Shown piece by piece: positions 50,394 through 61,931 of a DNA stretch of 64,000 bases; the first letter of the stretch is position 1; every line of letters starts with the position of its first letter. The notes beneath the pieces were generated by a model that worked only from the letters and a program-made list of their open reading frames with translations, made no database searches and was not told the origin of the DNA. Origin of the DNA: Herbaspirillum sp. YR522 (lineage in GTDB: Bacteria; Pseudomonadota; Gammaproteobacteria; Burkholderiales; Burkholderiaceae_D); the NCBI RefSeq assembly GCF_000282575.1, contig NZ_AKJA01000013.1, forward strand, positions 1-64,000, written 5' to 3'. A program made the position numbers and the translations under genes.

Positions 50394-51848
50394 TCAGATG
50401 CCGCCCATGCACAGGTACTTGATCACCATGTAGTCGTCCAGGCCGTAGTGCGAGCCTTCGCGACCCAGCCCGGATTGCTTGACCCCGCCAAAGGGGGCGA
50501 CTTCGTTGGAGATGAGCCCGGTATTGATGCCTACCATGCCGCTCTCGAGGCCATCGGCGATGCGCCAGATGCGCCCGATGTCGCGCGAGTAGAAGTAACT
50601 GGCCAGGCCGAATTCGGAATCATTGGCCAGCTGCAAGGCTTCGTCATCGGTCTTGAAGCGAAACAGCGGCGCCACCGGGCCAAAGGTCTCTTCGCGCGCC
50701 ACCTGCATGGCCGGGGTCATCTCGGTCAACACCGTCGGCTCGAAGAAGGTACCACCCAGCGCATGCCGTTTGCCACCCAGCAATACACGTGCGCCCTTCC
50801 CGGTGGCGTCGGCGATATGCTGCTCGACCTTGTCGACCGCATCGCCGTTGATCAACGGACCCAATGTGACGCCCGACTCCAGCCCGTCGCCGACCTTGAG
50901 CTTGCCCACGGCCGTCACCAGCTTGGCCGCGAACGCGTCGTAGACGCCGTCTTGTACATAGATGCGGTTGGCGCAGACGCAGGTCTGGCCGGTGTTGCGA
51001 AACTTGGACGCGATGGCGCCTTCCACGGCGGCGTCCAGGTCGGCATCGTCGAACACGATGAAGGGCGCGTTGCCGCCCAGTTCCAGCGACAGCTTCTTGA
51101 TGGTGGGCGCCGATTGCGCCATGAGCTTGCGGCCGGTCTCGGTAGAGCCGGTAAACGACAGCTTGCGTACCAGTGGATTGGCCGTCATCTCGCCGCCGAT
51201 CTCAGAGGATGACCCGGTCACCACGCTCAATACACCGGGCGGCACGCCGGCGCGCTCGGCCAGCACCGCCAGCGCCAATGCCGAAAAAGGCGTGGCACCG
51301 GCCGGCTTGAGCACCATCGGACAGCCCGCGGCCAACGCCGGCCCCGTCTTGCGGGTGATCATCGCGGCCGGGAAATTCCACGGCGTGATCGCCGCGCAGA
51401 CCCCGATGGGTTCCTTGGTGACGACGATGCGGCTGCCCTTCAACGGCGCCGGGATGACATCACCATAGGCGCGCTTGGCCTCTTCGCCAAACCACTCGAT
51501 GAAGGAGGCGGCATAGCCGACCTCGCCCTTGGCCTCGGCCAGCGGCTTGCCTTGCTCGAGCGTCATGATCAATGCCAGGTCGTCGCTATTGGCCAGCATC
51601 AATTCGCTCCACTTGCGCAAGATACGGCCGCGCTCGGCAGCGGTGTGTGCACGCCATTGCGGCCAGGCGCGGTTGGCGGCCTCGATCGCCCGGCGGGTCT
51701 CGGCCACGCCCATCCTGGGCACTTTACCAATGACTTCGCCGTTGGCGGGATTGTGCACGGCAGTGGTCTGGCCATCGTCGGCATCGACCCACTTGCCGTC
51801 GAGGTAGGCTTGCTGGCGCAGCAGTGCAGGGTCCTTGAGCTTGATCAT
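50394..51848 (-). CDS. gabD: NAD(P)-dependent succinate-semialdehyde dehydrogenase
   Basis: 484 residues, typical GabD length. ITPWNFPAAMITRK, SFTGSTETGRKLM, the general base in LELGGNAPFIVFDDADLD and the nucleophile in NTGQTCVCANR. Start at 51848 has AGGAG six bases before; the frame extends upstream into poor sequence. GabD oxidises succinate semialdehyde from GABA; no gabT is near, so another aldehyde is possible. Confidence 0.9.
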   Translation of the reverse strand: MIKLKDPALLRQQAYLDGKWVDADDGQTTAVHNPANGEVIGKVPRMGVAETRRAIEAANRAWPQWRAHTAAERGRILRKWSELMLANSDDLALIMTLEQGKPLAEAKGEVGYAASFIEWFGEEAKRAYGDVIPAPLKGSRIVVTKEPIGVCAAITPWNFPAAMITRKTGPALAAGCPMVLKPAGATPFSALALAVLAERAGVPPGVLSVVTGSSSEIGGEMTANPLVRKLSFTGSTETGRKLMAQSAPTIKKLSLELGGNAPFIVFDDADLDAAVEGAIASKFRNTGQTCVCANRIYVQDGVYDAFAAKLVTAVGKLKVGDGLESGVTLGPLINGDAVDKVEQHIADATGKGARVLLGGKRHALGGTFFEPTVLTEMTPAMQVAREETFGPVAPLFRFKTDDEALQLANDSEFGLASYFYSRDIGRIWRIADGLESGMVGINTGLISNEVAPFGGVKQSGLGREGSHYGLDDYMVIKYLCMGGI

Positions 51849-51999
51849 GCGGTTCTCCTTGAAGGTTCGTCTCAAGCAATTAGAGGCGGGCCGGGCACGG
51901 AGTTCAGAATCGGCGCGATGTCCTACAGGGGCACCCGCACCTGCTATGATCATGGCGCAAAAAACAGATGGCATCGCCAACAAAACCCATGGAGACAAC

Positions 52000-52794
52000 A
52001 TGATCAAGCTCATCCACGCCGTGCTGCTGGCCGGCCTCGCCCTTACCTCGTTGCTGTTTCAACCTGCGCTGGCCGCCGACGCCGACGCTGTTGCCTCCAG
52101 GCTGGACCGGGTGCTCGGCTCGGGCAAGCTGCGGATCTGCATGACCGGCGACTACAAGCCTTTCACCTTCTATCGTCCCGACCAGCAATTCGAGGGCATC
52201 GACGTCGAACTGGCACAGTCGCTGGCCAAATCGCTGGGCGTTGAGGCGCAATTCGTCAAGACCACCTGGAGCACGCTGATGAATGACTTCGTCGCACAAT
52301 GCGACGTTGCCATGGGCGGGGTATCGATCACGCTGGAGCGGCAGAAGAAGGCGGCCTTCTCGGCGCCGCACATGGTCGACGGCAAGTCGCCCATCGTGCG
52401 TTGCGCCGACCGTCAGAAATTCAACAGCTTCGACGCCATCGACCAGCCGGGCACGCGCGCCATCGTCAATCCCGGCGGTACCAACGAGCGCTTCGCGCGC
52501 GCCAACTACAAGCGCGCCACGCTGCTGCTGCATCCCGACAATGTCACCATCTTCCAGCAGATCGTCGATGGCCGCGCCGACGTGATGGTGACCGACGCCA
52601 GCGAGACGCTGTGGCAAGCCAAGCTGCATCCCGAACTGTGCCCGGTCACCCCCGAGCACCCGCTGCAATTTGCCGAGAAGGCCTTCATGCTGCCGCGTGG
52701 CGATGTGGCCTTCAAGGAGTACGTCGATGCCTGGTTGCACCTGGCCAAGGAGACCGGCGAGTACCAGCGGATATTCGACAAGTGGCTGAAATAG
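52000..52794 (+). CDS. pheC: Periplasmic cyclohexadienyl dehydratase, PheC-like
   Basis: 264 residues. A signal peptide (ends QPALA, residue 25) precedes a periplasmic-binding-protein fold. The match to Pseudomonas PheC is in SRLDRVLGSGKLRICMTGDYKPF, GVSITLERQKKAAFS, AIVNPGGTNERFARANYK and HPDNVTIFQQIVDGRADVMVTDA (each a family stretch, trimmed here). PheC converts prephenate or arogenate to phenylpyruvate or phenylalanine in the periplasm. Start at 52000 follows GGAGA. The alternative, a plain amino-acid binding protein, fits the GGTNE motif less well. Confidence 0.8.
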   Translation: MIKLIHAVLLAGLALTSLLFQPALAADADAVASRLDRVLGSGKLRICMTGDYKPFTFYRPDQQFEGIDVELAQSLAKSLGVEAQFVKTTWSTLMNDFVAQCDVAMGGVSITLERQKKAAFSAPHMVDGKSPIVRCADRQKFNSFDAIDQPGTRAIVNPGGTNERFARANYKRATLLLHPDNVTIFQQIVDGRADVMVTDASETLWQAKLHPELCPVTPEHPLQFAEKAFMLPRGDVAFKEYVDAWLHLAKETGEYQRIFDKWLK

Positions 52795-52806
52795 GCCGCA
52801 GCGACG

Positions 52807-53619
52807 TCAGTCGAACTTGAGTTTCTTCAGTTCCGGCTTGGGATCGGGAAACTTCAACTTCAGGCCCTGCAGCGTCTCCAGCACCACATTGGCCACCACC
52901 AGGTTGCGATGGGTCTTGGAGTCTGCCGGCACCTGGATCCAGGGTGCGTGGTCGGTGCTGGTGGCACGCAGCGCATTCTGGTAGGCGCGCTGGTAATCGT
53001 CCCAGAATTTGCGCTCCTCGATGTCGCCCATCTCGAATTTCCAGTGCTTGCCGGGGTCGTCGATGCGTGCCTGCAAGCGACTCTTCTGCTCGGCCTTGGA
53101 GATGTGCAGGAAGAACTTCAGGATCACGGTACCGGTTTGGCTCAACATGCGCTCGAAGTCGTTGATCTGGGCGTAGCGCTGCTTGCATTGGCGTTCGTCG
53201 ATCCAGCCATGCACCCTGGTGATCAGCACGTCCTCGTAGTGGCTGCGGTTGAATACCGCGATCTCGCCGGCCACCGGTACCTGCTGGTGGATCCGCCACA
53301 GGTAGTCGTGCTGCAGCTCGATCGCACTGGGCGCCTTGAAGTTGGCAATGCGGATACCCTGTGGATTGACGCCGGCGAACACATCGTTGACGGTGCCATC
53401 CTTGCCGCTGGTATCCATGCCCTGCAGGATCACCAGCACCTTGTGCGTGCGGCTGGCGTACAGCATCTGCTGCTGCAGGCCGATGGCCTCGGCCAGGCGG
53501 CCCACCTCGGCCCGGTCGGCCTGCTTGTCGCCGCTGGACAGGGGTTGGGCGCCCGCCTGCGAATCCTTGATCGATGTCTTCGAATCGACGGTAAAGCCAG
53601 GAGCAATCTTCTTTGCCAT
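52807..53619 (-). CDS. ppk2: Polyphosphate kinase 2 family protein
   Basis: 270 residues, single PPK2 domain. Walker A LVILQGMDTSGKDGT near residue 65 and Walker B FNRSHYEDVLITRVH near 125, with a lid around SKTHRNLVV. It transfers phosphate from polyphosphate to nucleotides; AMP, ADP or NMP preference cannot be told. Convergent with pheC, 12 bases apart. Confidence 0.88.
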   Translation of the reverse strand: MAKKIAPGFTVDSKTSIKDSQAGAQPLSSGDKQADRAEVGRLAEAIGLQQQMLYASRTHKVLVILQGMDTSGKDGTVNDVFAGVNPQGIRIANFKAPSAIELQHDYLWRIHQQVPVAGEIAVFNRSHYEDVLITRVHGWIDERQCKQRYAQINDFERMLSQTGTVILKFFLHISKAEQKSRLQARIDDPGKHWKFEMGDIEERKFWDDYQRAYQNALRATSTDHAPWIQVPADSKTHRNLVVANVVLETLQGLKLKFPDPKPELKKLKFD

Positions 53620-53651
53620 GAGGTCCCTTTATGCTTGTGATGGAAGGTCGA

Positions 53652-54089
53652 CTACAGGACGCCCAGGTGGTTGCCGACACGGTGCTCGATCTTGATGCAC
53701 TTGTCCATGATGACCGTCAGGCCGGCGGCGCGGGCGCGGGCGGCCGCCGCTTCATGCACGATGTCGAGTTGCATCCAGACGCAATCGGCGCCGATGGCGA
53801 TGGCCTCGTCGACCACCGGCGGGATGTCGGCCGACTTGCGGAAGCAGTCGACGATCGAGATACGCTGGCCTTGTGCCTGCAGCGCGGTGGCGGCCTCCGG
53901 CAGGCTGGCGTAACAGGTCTCGCCGAGTATGGTCTGGCCTGCATACATGGGATTGACGGCGACGATACGATAGCCCGCTTGCTGCATATAGGCGGCAACA
54001 TCGAAGCTGGCGCGCTCGGGGCGGTTGGACAGGCCGACCACGGCGATCATCGGCTTGGCCGTCGAGGATGAGGAAAGCGTTGCTGCCAT
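53652..54089 (-). CDS. CoA-binding protein (YccU type)
   Basis: 145 residues, a single CoA-binding Rossmann-like domain (MIAVVGLSNRPERASFDVAAY, ADCVWMQLDIVHEAAAARARAAG, and VIMDKCIKIEH with a conserved Cys). No ligase domain follows. Family role unknown. It precedes ppk2 by 32 bases on the same strand, so the two may be cotranscribed. Confidence 0.87.
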   Translation of the reverse strand: MAATLSSSSTAKPMIAVVGLSNRPERASFDVAAYMQQAGYRIVAVNPMYAGQTILGETCYASLPEAATALQAQGQRISIVDCFRKSADIPPVVDEAIAIGADCVWMQLDIVHEAAAARARAAGLTVIMDKCIKIEHRVGNHLGVL

Positions 54090-54173
54090 CTGTGCTCCTG
54101 GGTTGCGGTAGGTCCCACGACTTTACCCCAATCCCGCCGATGCGACAGGGCCCGCTCGATTCGGGCACCCATG

Positions 54174-54198
54174 AAAAAAGGCAGCCGAAGCTGCCTTT
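54174..54198 (-). terminator. Terminator of the atp operon
   Basis: AAAGGCAGC (54177-54185), CGAA loop, GCTGCCTTT (54190-54198), then six Ts on the minus strand. Ends the ATP synthase transcript 45 bases after atpC. Confidence 0.9.
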
Positions 54199-54242
54199 CG
54201 AAGATGATGCCCACCGCTGCAAAGAACGGCAGCGCCGATGAA

Positions 54243-54665
54243 TCAGCGCTTTTGACGCAACTTCTGGATCGCCGCCAACTGCGCCACCGCCGCGGCCAGT
54301 TCGGCCTGGGCTGCTGCATAGTCGATCTTGGAATCGCGATTGGCCAGTGCTTCCTCAGCCAGTTTCTTGGCTTCGGCTGCCTTGGCTTCGTCCAGGTCGG
54401 CGCCGCGGATCGCGGTGTCGGCCAGCACGGTCACGGAATCCGGCTGCACTTCCAGCAAGCCGCCAGCGACGAACACGAACTCGTCGGCTGCCTGGCCCGG
54501 CACCTTGATACGAACGGCGCCCGGCTTGATGCGCGTGATCAGCGGCGTGTGACGGGGATAGATCCCCAGCTCGCCCGCTTCACCCGGCAACGCGACGAAC
54601 TCGGCTTCGCCGGAGAAGATTTCTTCTTCGGCCGAGACCACGTCAACGTGAATTGTATGTGCCAT
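54243..54665 (-). CDS. atpC: ATP synthase F1 epsilon subunit
   Basis: 140 residues. The beta sandwich ([34 protein letters not shown], trimmed family stretch) and C-terminal helices ([21 protein letters not shown]). Start at 54665 ([10 protein letters not shown]) is the family start. It couples rotation and inhibits ATP hydrolysis. A hairpin lies in the gap to atpD. Confidence 0.95.
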   Translation of the reverse strand: MAHTIHVDVVSAEEEIFSGEAEFVALPGEAGELGIYPRHTPLITRIKPGAVRIKVPGQAADEFVFVAGGLLEVQPDSVTVLADTAIRGADLDEAKAAEAKKLAEEALANRDSKIDYAAAQAELAAAVAQLAAIQKLRQKR

Positions 54666-54685
54666 GTCGTTTCCTATCCGGTTGA

Positions 54686-54709
54686 CCATCCCCGCTTGCG
54701 CGGGAATGG
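54686..54709. repeat. dRS3-like hairpin between atpD and atpC
   Basis: CCATCCCCGC (54686-54695), loop TTGC, GCGGGAATGG (54700-54709); ten-base arms with one mismatch. The core resembles the Neisseria dRS3 repeat, ATTCCC-N8-GGGAAT. It lies inside the polycistronic atp mRNA and could affect stability of the epsilon part. Confidence 0.5.
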
Positions 54710-54731
54710 CGCCCAGGATCAACCAATCCGA

Positions 54732-56156
<1,425 letters not shown>

Positions 56157-56182
56157 TTAAATTCTGATTCGCGTGCGTGACG

Positions 56183-57052
56183 TCAGACCGCAGCCGCACC
56201 GGCGACGATTTCCGACAGCTCTTTGGTGATCGCTGCCTGGCGGGTCTTGTTATAGACCAGCTTGAGCTCTCCGATCACGCTGCCGGCATTGTCGCTCGCA
56301 GCCTTCATCGCCACCATCCGCGCCGATTGCTCGGACGCCATGTTTTCGGCGACAGCCTGGTAGATCAGTGCTTCGACGTAACGCACCAGCAACTCGTCGA
56401 CCACGCTTTGCACATCGGGCTCGTAGATGTAGTCCCAGGAATGCGAACCTTCATCAGCCTTGAGCTTGTCGCTGGTCAGCGGCAGCAGCTGTTGCAGGGT
56501 GGCTTCCTGGCGCATCGTGTTGATGAACTTGGTGTACACCAGGTACACCGCGTCCAGCTTGCCTTCCTGGTAGGCGTCGAGCAGCACCTTGACGGGGCCG
56601 ATCAGCTTTTCCAGATGAGGCGTATCGCCCAGTTGCGTCACGTTGGCGGCCACACGGGCGCCAATACGATTCAGAAAACCCAGACCCTTGTTGCCGATGG
56701 CAACGGTCTCGATTGCAAGGCCCTTGCCTTCCAGTTCACGAATCTTCGAGGTCAGCAGGCGCAGCGAGTTGGTGTTCATGCCGCCGCACAGACCCTTGTC
56801 GGTCGTGACGACGATGAAACCAACGCGCTTGGCGGTATCCTGCTTGACCATGAACGGATGCGTGTATTCCGGATTGGCCTGCGACAGGTTGGCCGCGATA
56901 TTGCGGATCTTGTCGCTGTATGGGCGGGCAGCATGCATCCGGTCCTGCGCCTTGCGCATTTTGGATGCCGCGACCATTTCCATCGCCTTGGTGATCTTCT
57001 TCGTATTTTCTACGCTCTTGATCTTGCCACGTATCTCTTTACCTGTAGCCAT
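56183..57052 (-). CDS. atpG: ATP synthase F1 gamma subunit
   Basis: 289 residues. Long N-terminal helix ([22 protein letters not shown]) and C-terminal coiled coil ending [15 protein letters not shown]. The rotor shaft. [12 protein letters not shown] is the conserved middle motif. Confidence 0.96.
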   Translation of the reverse strand: MATGKEIRGKIKSVENTKKITKAMEMVAASKMRKAQDRMHAARPYSDKIRNIAANLSQANPEYTHPFMVKQDTAKRVGFIVVTTDKGLCGGMNTNSLRLLTSKIRELEGKGLAIETVAIGNKGLGFLNRIGARVAANVTQLGDTPHLEKLIGPVKVLLDAYQEGKLDAVYLVYTKFINTMRQEATLQQLLPLTSDKLKADEGSHSWDYIYEPDVQSVVDELLVRYVEALIYQAVAENMASEQSARMVAMKAASDNAGSVIGELKLVYNKTRQAAITKELSEIVAGAAAV

Positions 57053-57081
57053 GAGTAAGACTCCTTATAGCCTGGGCAAGA

Positions 57082-58623
57082 TCAGTACGCGCCGGATTTC
57101 TTGAAGTCAGCGATGGCAGCAGCCAATGCAGCTTCAGCGTCCTTGTCCAGTTGCTTGGTATCTTCGATCTTCTTCAACAGGTCGGCGTGGCTGGTCTTGA
57201 CGAAGTTGAGCAGACCGGCTTCGAAGGCCAGGATCTTCTTGACTTCGACGTCGTCCATGAAACCCTTGTTGACCGCGAACAGCGACACGGCCATCAACGA
57301 GATCGATTGCGGCGAATACTGGGCTTGCTTGAGCAGTTCGGTCACACGGGCGCCGCGGTCCAGCTGCTTGCGGGTCGCTTCGTCGAGGTCGGAAGCGAAC
57401 TGCGCGAACGCAGCCAGTTCACGGTACTGCGCCAAGTCGGTACGAATACCGCCGGACAGGCCCTTGATGACCTTGGTCTGGGCAGCACCACCTACGCGCG
57501 ACACCGAGATACCGGCGTTGATCGCAGGACGCACACCGGCGTTGAACAACGAGGTTTCCAGGAAGATCTGGCCGTCGGTGATCGAGATCACGTTGGTCGG
57601 AACGAAGGCCGACACGTCACCCGCCTGGGTTTCGATGATCGGCAGTGCAGTCAGCGAACCGGTCTGGCCCTTGACTTCGCCGTTGGTGAACTTCTCGACG
57701 TAGTCGGCGTTCACGCGGGCAGCACGTTCCAGCAGACGGCTGTGCAGGTAGAACACGTCGCCCGGGTAGGCTTCGCGGCCTGGTGGACGGCGCAGCAGAA
57801 GCGACACCTGGCGGTAGGCCACGGCTTGCTTGGACAGGTCGTCATAGACGATCAGGGCGTCTTGGCCACGATCGCGGAAGTATTCGCCCATGGCGCAACC
57901 CGAGTAGGCCGACACGTATTGCATCGCTGCCGATTCGGAGGCGGTCGCGGCCACCACGATGGTGTATTCCATCGCGCCGTGCGCTTCCAGTGCGCGCACC
58001 ACGTTCTTGATCGACGAAGCCTTCTGGCCGATCGCAACGTAGATGCAGGTCATGTTCTGACCCTTCTGGTTGATGATGGCGTCGATGGCCACGGCGCTCT
58101 TGCCGGTCTGGCGGTCACCGATGATCAGCTCACGCTGACCACGGCCGACTGGCACCATCGAGTCGATCGACTTCAGGCCGGTCTGCATCGGTTGCGACAC
58201 CGATTGACGAGCGATAACGCCCGGAGCGATCTTTTCGATCGGCGCAGTCAGCTTGGTGTTGATCGGACCCTTGCCGTCGATCGGCTGGCCCAGTGCATTG
58301 ACCACGCGGCCGCACAGTTCCGGACCGATCGGCACTTCCAGGATGCGGCCGGTGCACTTGACCACGTCGCCTTCGGAAATGTGTTCGTACTCGCCCAGGA
58401 TAACGGCGCCGACCGAGTCACGCTCCAGGTTCAGCGCCAGGCCGAAGGTGTTACCCGGGAATTCCAGCATCTCACCTTGCATCACGTCGGACAGACCATG
58501 GATACGGCAGATACCATCGGACACGGAAATCACCGTGCCTTGATTGCGAATCTCAGCGGTATCGCCAAGGCCTTGGATCCGGCTCTTGATCAGCTCGCTG
58601 ATTTCAGATGCGTTGAGTTGCAT
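57082..58623 (-). CDS. atpA: ATP synthase F1 alpha subunit
   Basis: 513 residues. P-loop [13 protein letters not shown] (near 170), the Arg finger region PALNAGVRP-type sequence (here [19 protein letters not shown]) and [13 protein letters not shown]. Non-catalytic nucleotide-binding subunit. Confidence 0.97.
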   Translation of the reverse strand: MQLNASEISELIKSRIQGLGDTAEIRNQGTVISVSDGICRIHGLSDVMQGEMLEFPGNTFGLALNLERDSVGAVILGEYEHISEGDVVKCTGRILEVPIGPELCGRVVNALGQPIDGKGPINTKLTAPIEKIAPGVIARQSVSQPMQTGLKSIDSMVPVGRGQRELIIGDRQTGKSAVAIDAIINQKGQNMTCIYVAIGQKASSIKNVVRALEAHGAMEYTIVVAATASESAAMQYVSAYSGCAMGEYFRDRGQDALIVYDDLSKQAVAYRQVSLLLRRPPGREAYPGDVFYLHSRLLERAARVNADYVEKFTNGEVKGQTGSLTALPIIETQAGDVSAFVPTNVISITDGQIFLETSLFNAGVRPAINAGISVSRVGGAAQTKVIKGLSGGIRTDLAQYRELAAFAQFASDLDEATRKQLDRGARVTELLKQAQYSPQSISLMAVSLFAVNKGFMDDVEVKKILAFEAGLLNFVKTSHADLLKKIEDTKQLDKDAEAALAAAIADFKKSGAY

Positions 58624-58669
58624 ACAAACTCCTAAAAATTTTTATTCGCTTACGCCAGGCTCAGGCTTT

Positions 58670-59203
58670 TCACGCAGCCAGAGCAGCATGCAGCTGCTGC
58701 AATTTCGCGCGTACGGAGGTATCGAACACTTCGTCGCCGACCACGACCCGCACGCCACCGATGAGGCTGTTGTCGACCGTCACCTGGGCAATCAGCTTGC
58801 GGCCGAATTTCTTTTCCAGGTTGGCGACCAAGTCCTTGACCTGCGCATCCGTCATCTCGAAGGCACTGACGATGTAGGCATCGGCCGAACCTTCCTGGGC
58901 GTTCTTGAGCTCATGGAACTGCTCGGCGATCTCGGGCAACAGGGTCAGGCGGCCGTTTTCGATCAGTGTCTTGACGAAGTTCTGGGCTTCGACCGACAAC
59001 GGGGTCTTGACGGCGGCGGCAAACACTTCTGCCAGCTTGTCGTGCGAAACGGAAGGATTGTGCGCCACGGCCTTGAGCTCGGAATGCGCTGCTACCTGGG
59101 CCATCTCGGAGACGAGATCGGACCAGGCTGCCAGGCTGCCGGCCTTGGCCACACGGAACAGGGCTTCGGCGTAAGGGCGAGCGATCGTTGCAAGTTCGGC
59201 CAT
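58670..59203 (-). CDS. atpH: ATP synthase F1 delta subunit
   Basis: 177 residues. Start [20 protein letters not shown] is the family N terminus and [21 protein letters not shown] the C-terminal signature. Links the peripheral stalk to F1. Confidence 0.96.
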   Translation of the reverse strand: MAELATIARPYAEALFRVAKAGSLAAWSDLVSEMAQVAAHSELKAVAHNPSVSHDKLAEVFAAAVKTPLSVEAQNFVKTLIENGRLTLLPEIAEQFHELKNAQEGSADAYIVSAFEMTDAQVKDLVANLEKKFGRKLIAQVTVDNSLIGGVRVVVGDEVFDTSVRAKLQQLHAALAA

Positions 59204-59204
59204 A

Positions 59205-59675
59205 TTACAGCTCTGTCTTCAGTTGGTTCAGCAAGTCGGCGTGGGCCGATGCATTGACTTCGCGCTTGAGGATCTGCTCGGCGCCCTTGACGGCCAGCGT
59301 CGCGACTTCACCACGCAGTTCTTCACGCGCCTTGTTGACTTGCTGCTCGGCATCGGCACGAGCGTTGGCAACGATACGGGCAGCTTCTTCAGCAGCCGTC
59401 TTCTTCGCCTCTTCGATGATCAGCTGGGCGCGCTTCTCGGCATCGCCGATACGCTTCTGGCCTTCATCGCGCGCCGAAGCCAGCTCGGTCTGGACACGCT
59501 TTTCAGCAGCAGCCAGATCAGCCTTGCCGCGGTCGGCGGCAGCCAGGCCATCCGCGATCTTCTTGGCGCGCTCGTCGAGCGCCTTGATCAACGGCGGCCA
59601 CACGAATTTCATCGTGAAGCCGGCGAGGATGAAGAAGACCACGAACTGAGCAATCAATGTTGCATTTAAGTTCAC
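59205..59675 (-). CDS. atpF: ATP synthase Fo b subunit
   Basis: 156 residues. One N-terminal membrane helix ([21 protein letters not shown]) followed by a long charged Ala-rich coiled coil. Peripheral stalk dimer. Ends one base before atpH. Confidence 0.96.
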   Translation of the reverse strand: MNLNATLIAQFVVFFILAGFTMKFVWPPLIKALDERAKKIADGLAAADRGKADLAAAEKRVQTELASARDEGQKRIGDAEKRAQLIIEEAKKTAAEEAARIVANARADAEQQVNKAREELRGEVATLAVKGAEQILKREVNASAHADLLNQLKTEL

Positions 59676-59750
59676 GGTAATTTCCTTCTCAGAATAACGA
59701 GTGCCGGAACCAATCGTCCGGCAAGATGAGAATCGGCTGTGAAGCGCGAA

Positions 59751-60005
<255 letters not shown>

Positions 60006-60068
60006 TTAGAAAAGTTAAGTAAATACAAAATCAAAAAACAAACTGAAAAACAGGTACTGCAAGCCTTG

Positions 60069-60890
60069 TTAGTGCGCTTCGTGCGCCTGGCCCAGGTACA
60101 CCAGTGTCAACATCATGAAAATGAATGCTTGGAGCAACACGATCAGGATGTGGAAAATTGCCCAGATAGAACCAGCGACGACGTGACCGATGAAGCCGAA
60201 TGCAGTCGCGGTCGATCCCAGCAATGCGATCAGCAGGAACAACAGTTCGCCTGCATACATGTTGCCGAACAGTCGCATGCCCAGGGACACGGTCTTGGCG
60301 GCGAATTCGATGATGTTCAACAGCAGGTTGAACGGTGCCAACCAGATACCGAAGGGCGCAGCGAACAATTCGTGGATGAAGCCACCGGCGCCCTTGATCT
60401 TGACGCTGTAGTACAGCATCAGCGCCAGCACGCCCAGGGCGATGCCCAGGGTGCCGTTGAGGTCGGCGGTAGGCACGATGCGGTGATGCATTTCACCCAT
60501 GCCGAAGAGCCGGAAGATACCGGAAGCCAGGTCGACCGGCAGGAAGTCGAGCGAATTCATCAGCGCGACCCAGACGAACACGGTCAGCGCCACCGGTGCG
60601 ATGAAGGTGCGGTTGCCGTGCACGATGGCCTTCGACTGGTCTTCGACCATCTCCACCACCATCTCGACGAACGCCTGGAAACGACCCGGCACGCCCGAGG
60701 TCGCGCGACGCGCGGCCAGGTACATGAACAGGCAGCCGATCACACCGGCGAAGATCGACCAGAAGATGGTATCGACGTTCAGGATCGAGAAATCGACGAT
60801 CTTGGCTTGATGACTGGTGGAAAAATGTCCGAGGTGGTGGACGATATATTCGGAGGCTGTTGGCGCGTGCTCAGCGGCTTCTACGGTCAT
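60069..60890 (-). CDS. atpB: ATP synthase Fo a subunit
   Basis: 273 residues, five or six membrane helices. The essential Arg is in [16 protein letters not shown] and a conserved Gln near the C terminus in [15 protein letters not shown]. Forms the proton half-channels. Its start overlaps atpI's stop (ATGA). Confidence 0.96.
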   Translation of the reverse strand: MTVEAAEHAPTASEYIVHHLGHFSTSHQAKIVDFSILNVDTIFWSIFAGVIGCLFMYLAARRATSGVPGRFQAFVEMVVEMVEDQSKAIVHGNRTFIAPVALTVFVWVALMNSLDFLPVDLASGIFRLFGMGEMHHRIVPTADLNGTLGIALGVLALMLYYSVKIKGAGGFIHELFAAPFGIWLAPFNLLLNIIEFAAKTVSLGMRLFGNMYAGELLFLLIALLGSTATAFGFIGHVVAGSIWAIFHILIVLLQAFIFMMLTLVYLGQAHEAH

Positions 60891-61231
60891 GGTCGATGTC
60901 TAAACAGTAAAATGAAATAACTCTTAAGCACCACGATGAAGCTCAGCAGAAACGCGAGCCAGTTGACACCGTGGTACAACCAAACGATCGCGCCCATGAG
61001 TGCGAAAGTCGTAGCAATCTTGATAAATTCCCCGAAGAAAAAGGCCATCGGGTCGGTACCGCCGGGCTTACGTGCGCTGACGAAGAGTCGCAAGGCAAAC
61101 AAGGCGTTGGGAACCACGCAGCAGATTCCGCCCAGCAGGGCAGACCACAGCGCCGGAAGTCCGCCCAGCATGCTTGCCACCAATGCAACGACGACCGTGG
61201 TTACGAGCTGCAAAAGGATGATGCGCAGCAT
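60887..61231 (-). CDS. atpI: ATP synthase assembly protein AtpI
   Basis: 114 residues with four membrane segments ([71 protein letters not shown]). First gene of the operon; helps assemble the c ring. An ATG at 61264 would add 11 residues; neither start has a good ribosome site. Confidence 0.9.
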   Translation of the reverse strand: MLRIILLQLVTTVVVALVASMLGGLPALWSALLGGICCVVPNALFALRLFVSARKPGGTDPMAFFFGEFIKIATTFALMGAIVWLYHGVNWLAFLLSFIVVLKSYFILLFRHRP

Positions 61232-61295
61232 ATATATCCAATATCGTGCATGCGCCGCACTCATTACGAGCAGACGGCAGCTTAAAAGCCCGGCG

Positions 61296-61325
61296 ATTAT
61301 AAAGGTTGGTTTTCCTGTTAGTCAA
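61296..61325 (-). promoter_or_regulatory. Promoter of the atp operon
   Basis: TTGACT (61320-61325), 18-base spacer, perfect TATAAT (61296-61301) on the minus strand, about 65 bases before atpI. Confidence 0.75.
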
Positions 61326-61931
61326 ACCTTTTACTGCCAGATACCGGCGTTATCTCAGCCATTTATCAGCGAGATGTGGCAAATAGTCTGCGACTTGGTT
61401 TTTGCGCATTGCAGCAAATCGGGCGCGACCATGGTTGCCGATGAGAACGTTGCCACCGAGACGGCCTTGCCGTCGTTGCGCTGCGGTCTTTTTTTCTTAT
61501 CTCTGGATCGGCACTGGTGACGGGCCGCCTGCGACAAACGAGGAAAATGAAAGCGGCAGCGGCAAATGTAATCAAAAGTTGCCCGCCGCGCCAGAAGAAA
61601 AGCGTGAAAATTCAATGATTTATGGCTACCGGCCATTGCGCTCGCAATCCCCGGACGGATGTGCGGCAGCGATGCCGGTCTATGGCAAGTCATCAGATGA
61701 CTTGACTCGCCTTTGAATTCGACATGCTGCACCACAGCGAAGCGGCTCCGCATGACCGCTCGCCTGCCGGGATTTCGCCTGGCCTGCCTGGCCATGTTGC
61801 CTTCGTGAAATATAACTAATTTATAAAAGGCCCCCTTGCCTGGTCGCGGCGATGAGATCGCGGCGTCGAGGCCGCACCTCTAACTTGTTAGTTATTTGCG
61901 GCGCGGATGCGACACCTCTCGCAAGTCTGCA
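61326..61931. other. Gap between atp operon and orphan regulator
   Basis: About 600 bases with no convincing gene; reverse and forward frames here have unlike composition. In many relatives parA-parB lie upstream of atpI; they are not here. Near the right side ATAACTAA (61812-61819) and TTAGTTAT (61888-61895) form an 8-bp inverted repeat, perhaps operators for the regulator gene. Confidence 0.5.

Noticed and set aside
61355-61795. 146-codon reverse frame upstream of atpI
   Set aside because: Residue content (many Arg, Ser, His, Cys) unlike a protein; runs through low-GC sequence without ribosome site.
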